DNA of 64,000 nt from Vitis vinifera (Eukaryota > Streptophyta > Magnoliopsida > Vitales > Vitaceae), in NCBI RefSeq assembly GCF_030704535.1, contig NC_081818.1, forward strand, positions 26,513,001 through 26,577,000, in the 5' to 3' direction. Below the pieces are notes generated by a model. The model was not told where the DNA came from. It saw only the letters and a list, made by a program, of their open reading frames with translations, and ran no database searches. Below, piece after piece: positions 19,601 through 29,709 of this stretch. Position 1 is the first letter of the stretch, and every line of letters starts with the position of its first letter. Position numbers and translations under genes: made by a program.

Positions 19601-22600
19601 AAGGTGGAGATAAGGACTTGGACAAATTTCAGACCCATTAGCTTAGTTGGAGGGTTGTATAAGCTTTTGACTAAAGTTTTAGCTAATTGGAGAAAAAAAG
19701 TGTTGGGTGAGCTGGTTTTAGTTTACCAATAAGCTTTCATGGAGGGCAGACAAATTTTGGATGCAGTCCTCATTGCAAATGAATTCAAGGCTAAAGAGCA
19801 CCAATTTCTATGCTGAAATTCTCTATTCTAGTCAACGAATTTTGTCCGGTTTTTCCTAGAGCTCCAAGAGTTTGAAGCAGAGAGACCCTCTTTCCTCTTA
19901 TTTATTTGTTTTGGCAATGGAGGCACTAAGTTTGGGAGGGGGGGGAAGAAGGGATTTCATCTCGGGATTCAAAGTGGACTTTGGGAGGAAGAGGTGAGGG
20001 GAGAATGGAAGTGTCACATTTGTTGTTCCTTGACAATACCCTAATTCTTTTTTATGCTAACCAACAACATTTAGAGTATTTAAATTGGGTCTTCATATGG
20101 TTTGAGCTTATTTCTAGTTTAAAGAGAAAGCTAGCCTTATGGAAGGGGCAATACTTGTCATAAGAAGGAATAGGTACCTTGATGAAGAGCACATTGTCAA
20201 GTTTGCCAATTTATTTTATATTTGTATTTGCCATTTTGAGAAGGGTGGGCTTAAGATTGAAACAAATCCAACTTGTTTTGTGTGTAATCTTTGGGTGTGG
20301 TCCAATTTGTTTATAGCTCTTGGCCCTTCTTTTATTGAAGATTTTGTGAATTGGATAGGGTCTTGTTGAGGGTGCCGTTTTTGTTGTCCCTCTTTGATTT
20401 TTTGGTGGCGTCTTGGGTGCCCATTGTATACTCCTTGTGTACTTTAGGGGTGCTTTTTTGGCCTTTCTCTTATTAATATACGTTCTCTTTACCTACCAAA
20501 AAATAAAAAAAGGGATTAAAGCAGATCCAAAGGGGGTTTCCTTTGGGATAAGGCGCTTGGGAAAAGCCTCATTCACTTAAGTGTCTACCATTCGTTTGGA
20601 CAAAAGGAAGGGAGAGCTTGGCAAAAAAAAAATCTCCATACTCTTAATAAGGCTCTTCTTAGCAAATGGAGTTGAAGATTTGCTTCCTAGGGAGTCCCTT
20701 TGGAAATAGGTCAAAATAGGGGAGTTTGGGATAAAAGAAGGGGAATGGTGCTTGAGGGTGGTTAGGGATGGTTATGGAGTAGGGTTGTAAAGGGCTATTA
20801 GAATCGGGTGGGAAGTTTTTAGAAGTAGAGCTTGATTTATTGTGCATAATATCAGAAAGGTAAAATTCTAGAAGGATAGATGATGCAAAAGAAGTTCTTT
20901 GGAAGAGTCATTTCAAATGTTATTTTCTATAACCATTGACAAAGACTCTTGGGTAGCAGAGATGTGAGAGTAGGTTGGGGAGGGGGTCTTATGGAGTCCC
21001 CCTTTTTCACAGACTATTCCTTGACCGATTGAAAGGAGTGGGGAAGTCTTTTTTCATAGACTTCAATTGACCTCAATTAGAAGGGATGGGAAGGACATAT
21101 TTATATGGAGGGAAATCATGAGTGGGAAATTCTCGATCAAATCTTTCTAAGCATCCTTAGCCCAAGGATGAAGTGAGCCTTTCCTTGCATGCATAGTATG
21201 GAACCCATGAGTGTCAACGAAGGTGCGTTTCTTCACTTGGGAAGTTGTTTATGGAATGATTTTAACACTTGATCAGCTCAGGAGGGGATTCAGTATTCCG
21301 AATAGATGCTACATGTGTAAAGAGGATGAAGAGTCAAGCCAATTTCTCTTCCATTGCTCCAAAGCGAAAATCCTGTGGCAGCTTTTTATTTATTTATTTA
21401 TTTATTATCTATTTGGAGTGGTCTAGGTGATGCACTCTTCTATAAAAGACAATCTTCTGAGTTGACATGGTTCTTTTGTGAGGAAGAAGAGGAAGAAAGC
21501 TTGGAGGACCGCTCCTTTATTATAGAAGAAAAGAAATAGAAGGTCATTTGAAGATGTAGAATAGTCAGGTCAAGTGATCAAATCTTTCTTTATGTGCATC
21601 TTTTTGAACTGGGTTAGAGTGTGCATAGACAGTCCTTCTATGACAATGATAGGCTTTGTAGATTGGTTGAACTCAAAGTAAGGAGAAGAAGGTTGTTTTT
21701 TGTTTTCTCTATTCCTATTTGCTTGTCTACTCAGCTCAATTTGTATACATCATGCGTTCCTTGCTAGGTTCTTTTCAGCCTCTTTTAATATATTTTCTTG
21801 TTTGCCTATAAAAAAGTTGTATTGGCGCTTTTCTTCAACAATCCCATTTTTTTTTTTAATGGAATGCAGGCATGAAATTAAACAGAAAGTACCATGATGA
21901 TCTAATAGTGCAAGTTGTGTTTTCCCTCTTTCCTATTTTTTTGCTAAGTTCACTTTGTATATGTCCTGTGTTCTTTTGTGCGCTTTTAAAGCTTATTAAT
22001 ACATTCCCTTATCAAAAAAAAAAAAAAAAGTTGATGATCTAATAGTGCAACAAAGATAAGCTGTTTTTTTTTTTTGATTAGTGCGCGCAAATATATTAAA
22101 AGAGGCAAAAAGCCACAAGGCATACAGGACGTATACACAGTAGCCAAACCAACAACCAACACTCACCACCCCTTAAGGAGTAGCGAGCCATTCCAAAAAA
22201 CCTATAAGCGAAGAGGACTCCTCTCCCATATACACCCTAGCCCAACTCCACAAGTTACAAACAAAAGAATTCTTTAGCTTCTGAATAGCTAGAGAGCCCC
22301 CCCTAAACGCTAATCTATTTCTCTCCTTCCAAACCGTCCAAAAAATACACAACGGAATGGAAGTCCAAATCCTTTTCCTCTTTCTCCCCACAAAAGGGCC
22401 CCTCCAACTGACTAGCATATCTTTGACTTTCTCTGGGAACACCCAATTAGCCCCAAACAAGGCCAAGACAATCTCCCAGAGAGCCCTTACAACTGTACAG
22501 TGTAAAAGTATATGATTTACATTTTCCTCTTCACAACCACATAAAAAACACCTGTTAGGAAACTGCCATCCCCTTCTTTGAAGCTTGTCCAAAGTTAAAA

Positions 22601-25600
22601 CTTTCTCCCAAGACGCCTCCCAAGCAAAAAAACCAACTTTGGTTGGAACCTTATCCACCCAAATGCCCTTTTTCGGGAAGCTAATGACATTAGACCCTGC
22701 CAAAAGCTTGTAGGCATCTTTAATCCGAAAGAGGCCATGACTCTCTCCTTTCCAAATCACTGCATCCTCTTCAAGAGAAGTCCTCAAATCCCTTAACAAC
22801 TGCAGCAGCTCTCCAAAAACGTCCAGCTCCCAATCATTAAGGTTTCTGGAGAGTCTTATATTCCAACCTCCTTGGCCGAGGCTAGAATCCCACATCTCAT
22901 TTACCGAGGCGTTCCTTTGGACTGCCAATTCAAACAACTGGGGAAAAGTTTGGGCCAGCTCCTCATTACCACACCAATGGTCAGTCCAGAAACTCACCTT
23001 AGTCCCCTTTCCCACTTTGAATTCAATATTATCCCAACACCAAGACGACTCCTTCAAGATATCCCTCCAAACCCCCACCCCAAACGTTCCGCGGGCCTCC
23101 TTTGTTCTCCAACCAAAACCCAACCAACCATACTTCACCCCAACCACCTTTCTCCAGAAGAAGTCTTCCTCAATGGCGAACCGCCAAATCCATTTCCCCA
23201 ATAGAGCCTTATTCAAAAGATCAATTTTCCGAATACCTAGGCCCCCACTCTCCTTATGGGTACACACCACCGCCCAGTTGATAAGATGAATCTTTCTTTC
23301 CAAACTTCCCCCTCCCCAAAGAAAGTCCCTTTGAAGCTTTTCAAGCCTTTTAACAACCAGCTTAGGCATGCGAAAAAGAGACAATTGGTAAATCGGCATG
23401 CTGGCCAAAGTGCTTTTGATGAGGGTAATCCTCCCACCCTTTGACAAATATTGTCTTTTCCACAGTGCAAGCCTTCTTCTCATTCTTGCTTCAACCCCAT
23501 CCCACATAGCCATGGCCTTGTGCTTGGCTCCCAAAGGCAGCCCCAAATAAACCGAAGGGAGGGTCCCCACTTTACACCCTAACTCCACCGCCAACATCTC
23601 AATGTCTTCCACCTCTCCAACCGGGATTACTTAACTTTTAGCAAGATTTATTCTAAGACCAGAGGCTGCCTCAAACCATACCAAAATCCAGCTTAGGTAA
23701 GTAATGTGATCTTGCCTTGCTTCACAAAAAATAATCGTATTATCAGCAAAAAGTAAATGGGACACATTTATCTCCATTCCCCCCCTCCCTTGGATGCTAC
23801 AACCTGAAGTGAAGCCCCCATCAACAGCCCTTCTCAACATAGCGCTTAGAACTTCCATGCCCAGCACAAAAAGGTAGGGGGAGAGTGGATCACCTTGGCG
23901 TAACCCCCTAGAGTTGGAGAAATAACCAGCCGGCACCCCATTGACCAGAATAGAAAAGCTTGCCGTTGAAATACACCACCAAATCCATTTCAACCACCGG
24001 TCCCCAAAGCCTATCTTCCGCATGACCTTCATGAGGAAGTTCCAATTAATACTATCATAGGCTTTTTCAATGTCCAGTTTACATATCACCCCTTTCTCCT
24101 TGCGTTTAAGCCAATAGTCAATTACCTCATTGGCTATGAGTGAAGCATCTAAAATCTGTCTTTCCTTCACAAAGGCATTTTGGTCCGGCGAAACCACCTT
24201 GTCTAGCACCTCCTTAATTCTATTGGACAACACTTTGGCCAAGAGCTTATACACACCCCCAAGCAAGCTAATTGGTCTGAAATCCCCCAAATCCTCAGCC
24301 CCCCCTTTCTTAGGAATGAGGACCAGAAAAGTAGAGTTGAGGCTCTTAGCAAACGACTTGTCTTCATAAAACTCCTTGAACACGTCCACAATTTCCTCCT
24401 TCACGAACTCCCAACAGAACTGCCAAAAGGCCACTGTGAACCCATCCGGGCCTGGAGCCTTATCACCATTCATACCCATCAGAGCCAAATGAATCTCTGC
24501 CTCAGTAAAGGGCTGCTCCAAACCTTCAGCTTCAACATGGTTTAAGCTTTTGAGCTGCAGCCCTTCTATATCAGATTTCCATGAATGATCCTCTGACAAC
24601 AACTGCTGAAAGGCATTCACAACCCCCTCTCTCACCTCCCTCTCCTCCTCCAACCACCTCCCATTGATTTTAATCTTATCCATGGAGTTATTTCTTCTAT
24701 GAGCATTAGCCATCCGGTGAAAGAAACCCGTATTCTTATCACCTTCCCTCAGCCACAACTCCCTAGAAGATTGTCTCCAATGCGTTTCTTCCAGAAGAAC
24801 CCAATTTTTGAAGGCCTCCTTAGCCTCAGTTTTCAGCTCTGACTCCCTTTCAGTTAGGCTCCTGCCACTCTCCACCCTATCCCAAAATTCTACTTGTTGC
24901 AAGGCTAGATTTTTGTTGACTTCCACCCTCCTAAACACTTCCCTGTTCCAAGATTTAATTTTATCCTTCAGATACTTCAATTTTGAAGCCACTCTGAAGC
25001 TAGCCCTCCCCCTCCCCCCCGCCTCCTGCCACCACCCCCGAAGGAGGTCCTTAAACCCCTCAACTTTGAGCCACATGTTTTCAAACCTAAAAGGGGAGGG
25101 GCCCTTTCTTACCCCCCCACCTTTCAGTAAGATGGGGAAATGGTCAGAAACGGGTCTAGGCAGCCTGCACTGAAGGACCCCACTGAAGCAGTCCAACCAA
25201 TCTTGGGTCACTAAAAACCGGTCCAGTCTAGCCCAAGCTTGGTTATTCCTTCCCCCACTCCAGGAAGCCACCCCCCCATGCAACGGAATATCCAAAAGCT
25301 CTAACTCATCCGTCACTTAGGCAAATCTTCTCATGGCGCCAGTCAGCCTCCCCTGATTACTCCTTTCCCCAAGGTTTAGAGTGACGTTAAAATCACCCCC
25401 AACACACCAAGGGTCATCCCAGATTCCCCTAATCGCCCCAAGCTCCCCCCAGAAGGTGTCCCTGTCATCTTTGGAAAACGGCCCATACACACCCGTAAAA
25501 ATCCAGGTCTTCCCATCCTCAACATTCCTAAGTCTGCAGGAAATTGTGAATTGGCCCATTTCCATCTCAAGGATTTCTAGGGTTCTTTTGTCCCAGCAAA

Positions 25601-28600
25601 TTAGAATCCCTCCTGCTGTTCCTTGAGCTTCCAAGGCACCCCAATCCAGAAACCTCCCTGACCCCAAACTCCTAACCATACCCTCATTCATGGATTGAAT
25701 TTTCGTTTCCTGGATGCAAAACAAGTCAACTTTTTGCTTTCTAATCAGAGCTTTAATCACTTTCCTCTTGGAACTATCATTGACCCCGCGTACATTCCAG
25801 CTCAAAAGCCTTATTTTCATTGGACTTCCATAATTTGACACCCTCTTCCTTGCACAGTACCCTTTCTCTTCTTCCCCCCCTCATAGTTTACTGAGCATTC
25901 AAGTCTTCTCAACTCCCTTTCAAATTTCGATTTCTCCAACATAGCTTTGCTGTGAATTCTTTCTCTTCTCTTCCTAATTTTAACCATAAACTCCAGAATG
26001 TCTTTCTCTAGGCCCTCTGTTGAAAATCCTAGGAATTGACTGAACCTAGCCAAATCACTTTCTTCCCATCCTTCATCCACCCATGCACCCTCTTCTTGAG
26101 AAATAGGCCGGGCTAGGCACAGAGCCTTTCTATCATCCTCCATGCTGTCGTTACTGATCTCTACCAAGTCCCAACACTTCCCCGCAAACTGCTGTGAATG
26201 CCCAATTTCCTTGCATAGGCAATCCCCCTTGATTGACTCCACTAAAGTTCCAGAACAGTCGAAAGACTCCTTCCTTGGAGTCCGACCAAAAGAAGAAAAG
26301 AAAGGAGGAGAATGGTCCAAAGTCACCATTCCAGAGGAAGACGGAACATACCTTGCGTCTTCCTCCAGCAGAGCGCTATCGGTTCTGGAGATCCCCCCCC
26401 ACTCTGTCTCGTCTCCACGTCTTAGCCCCCACTGGTCATCCTTCCCCCAGCAGTTGGGGATGCCCACGCCTGGGCTCCTCAGTGGGCCTCGACTGCGCAC
26501 CATAGCAGAGGATCCCTTCTCCGTCTGGGCCTTAGAAGAAGCAGGAGGAGATGAGCTTCGAAAAGCAAGCCCATCCCCTTTTAGTAAACCCAAAGGCCCG
26601 GCCTTTTCCTTGGGCTTCCCATTTCCATTCCCATAAAGCAACAACCCAAGCGAGCTTGGCCCAGTGGAAGTGTAAGCTTTAGGCCCTCTAGAAGATGATG
26701 CTTGGCCCAACAAACCCAGCCCGTCTTCGCTCCGATTTGGATCCGAGTTCTGACCCGACCCACTGACCTGACTCTGCGTCCCATCCTCAGTCATCAGGCA
26801 GTCCTCGAGCCTTGAACCCTCCATCGCCCCCAACACGCGCCCCCCCGCGCGTGCACTCGCGTCACCCCCTTCCTTCGCATCTGTCACGACGGTCTTCCCT
26901 CTCTTTCCAGTCGCCGGAACTTTGATGACTGGCCTGATTTCCCACCATAAGGTAACCTCGTAACAAAACCCATCAATCCAAACCTCCACTAAGCTGGGAG
27001 GAGACCCACCGTTCCGCTTCACCAAGAGGCGTGCCCACTGTAAATCCTCCATTTTTTCCGTTTGATGATCAATCGCAAGGAAGCCCCCACACGCGTCCCC
27101 AATTTTCCTCAGAATATCCCGTTCCCACATGGAGACAGGCAGCCCAACTACCCGCACCCACGCTTCATTGCTCCTTTCCCCTTCCTTCAAACATCCCGTC
27201 TCCGGATTCCACTTCTCTAAACGGAGATCTATCCCCCCAAGCAAAATGCTTCCCATCTTTGAGACTTGCTCCGCCTCTACCAGGATCTCAAACTCCATTA
27301 ACACCTTTCCCCTCTCCATTTTAGCCAGCCCTAAACTCCCTTTTAACCTCCATATTCTCGCTAGCTGGGATCCCCACCCTCTGAGATCATCACCCTTCGC
27401 TGCATTGTGATTCCAAGTCCCAACAATACAGTGGCCAAGTTTGGATAAATTCCTTCCCACCTCTTCCGTAGTAATATCTACCCTAGCTGTTGCTCTCTCC
27501 TTTTCCTTCGCCACTTTGGTCGCCTCCACATAAGACTTCACCATGTTCGGCTTCGTCCGGGACACAACTGCCTTCTGGTTATTAGGGCACCTTTCTTCGC
27601 AGCCCAAACTCCTCAGTGTGTCCGCCATTGAAGCCCATCCACCCCTTTCTCCTCTTCCTCTAGGAATATAGACACTAAACCTCTTTCCCTCCAAATCCGC
27701 AACTCCCAAACGAAGAAAGCAGCCCCCTCTGTTGTAATCGCGCGACAGAGAGTACATCCTCCCGTTTTCCTTCCACTCTCTTGCCCACCTACCCATTCTT
27801 CGGTCCTCAATACTCAGATTCAAACATTCAAAGACTATCCCAAGGCTCATCGGACCTAGTCTGACCCACGACGAGATCCCGCCTTTCTTCTCCACAATCG
27901 TGGCATGCAATCTACCTCTCCTCTCCTCCACCTCGACCTCGAATCTTTTCGATTCCACGCCGAATCCACCCCTCTTGACATTACTCCCAGGCCTCGCATG
28001 GCTCGCGCCTTCTGCGATTTCCGTCGAACCCTCATCGTCACCGCTCTCTCCCTCTCTCGCGATCTTTCTCTCTCTAGCCCTCTCTCTCTCCTCCATCTTT
28101 ACAACAAAGATAAGCTGTTATACATACCCACCACCATTTGTCTGAGTTTAGTATGAACATATGAAGAATTACCATCACCATTTGTTAGCCAGGCTCTAAC
28201 ATAAGCAAAGAGTCCTCAACAAAGCGCTTAAAGTGGCTAAAGCAAGAACAAATTTCATTTATGTGAAAAACAGAAACAGTCAGGTAAACCAAGAGTACTC
28301 ATTCACCAATAGTAAATAGTATTGATGTCTAGCATGAGATGCCACAGGGTCAGGAAAGCATAAGTTTGGATGTGTTGATTGCAATCTGGACTATGATATG
28401 ATAAATGAAAAGGCAAGCTAGACATCTTACCTGACAACCAACTCAAAGGAATGTTTATGGCAGATAAAGAATCATCTAACAAAATAAACTTCTGCATAAC
28501 CAAGGCAAGAAAACATTCTGACGCCAGTTGGAAGAAGTATGGACTCTCCATTGCTTGGGTCCGCATGAAGAACTCTCCCTCATGTCAGATCTTTGATGAT

Positions 28601-29672
28601 GATGTCTGAGGAGAAAATAAGGGTTCAAATTCCTAGCTAAATGTGCATAGGTAGAAGATTTTCTGGAATGCAGGAATGTGTAAAGCATGCTATAATGAGA
28701 ATGTAGGTGTGGGGTGGGCAAAGTAATTGTTGCCTGTTTTGAAATTAGTAGTTGGGTCATTCCCCTCAAAGATGGTGTGTGATCCATGATGGTCTGAATA
28801 CAAACAGAAATTCTAGAGATTGGAAGTCATGTGTTGGGTGCTCTGGCATATTGGTATCACTGCTAATAGGAGGAGCCAAGAGTGTGGTAAAATATTTCCA
28901 TATATGCATGGTTAAATGGCTATGGAAATGAACAGTATCATGACCATGGCCTATGCAAATCTGACACAAAATTAGAGGGAGTGGTAGAGGCCTGAGAGTG
29001 AAGGAAAATGGGAGTTGGACCAGGACCAAGAAGACTAGGGTGGGGGTGAGATTGGGGATATTAAGGGAACCATTTCCCACTTCCACAGTCATGGCCATGG
29101 TTATTTCTAGGATCATTCTGATTAGAATGAGGATTTTAGGTAGACAAGGCAGAAGAGTGGTAGGGGGCCTGCAATTGAGAAGAGAGGTGAGATAATCTGG
29201 CCTCATGTTGAAAGAGAGGAGAATGAGGTAATGGCAGAAGGACAAAAGGGTGAGGGAAAAGGAAAAGATCAAAATAAGAAATCAGGAATTAATTACAGGA
29301 TAAGAGGAGGAAAAGGATGGGTAGGCACAGTGACTGGTTCTGCCAAGAGAGAATTTGCCAAGGCTAAAAGAGGGAGACCGGAGAGAGGATTGCAACACAA
29401 TTATAAGTGGCCAAGGTGTAGTGGTGGCAGCTACAAAAATGGAGAGCAAGGTAAGGACCATTGACAATTGGGTGATCATCATATCCTGTTATACTGTTTA
29501 GATAAATGGTTATGAAAAGGCTGACCCATATTATACACCATTATTGGGGTTATATGATCCACACAAATGGTATATGATATTATGGTAATGAAGTAGGACT
29601 ACTGGGAAGAATTCATGAATACAATGTCAATATATATGTACTAGCATACGTGGTGTGGTTACACAATATGCT

Positions 29673-29709
<37 letters not shown>

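Larger units (their letters stand above)
22048..28119 (-). mobile_element. Full-length L1 LINE, antisense in PP2A intron, with TSD
   Basis: A 6.0 kb non-LTR retrotransposon (22066-28101) is bracketed by a perfect direct repeat of up to 18 bp, caacaaagataagctgtt (22048-22065 and 28102-28119). The last two T's on the left could also be counted as tail. On the minus strand the order is ORF1 (DUF4283 gag-like), ORF2 (endonuclease, reverse transcriptase, zf-RVT), a short 3' UTR, and a poly(A) tail seen as poly(T) at 22064-22075. The perfect duplication and intact ORF1 point to a fairly recent insertion. ORF2 carries two in-frame stops. It lies antisense to the PP2A gene. Confidence 0.95.

Noticed and set aside
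25821..25841. Longer L1 ORF2 start at 25841
   Set aside because: The codon there is GTG on the minus strand. The ATG at 25820, overlapping the ORF1 stop, is the first methionine before the endonuclease motif.
26142..26636. 164-aa plus-strand open frame opposite L1 ORF1
   Set aside because: It is the mirror of the GC-richer ORF1 coding strand and has no domain.
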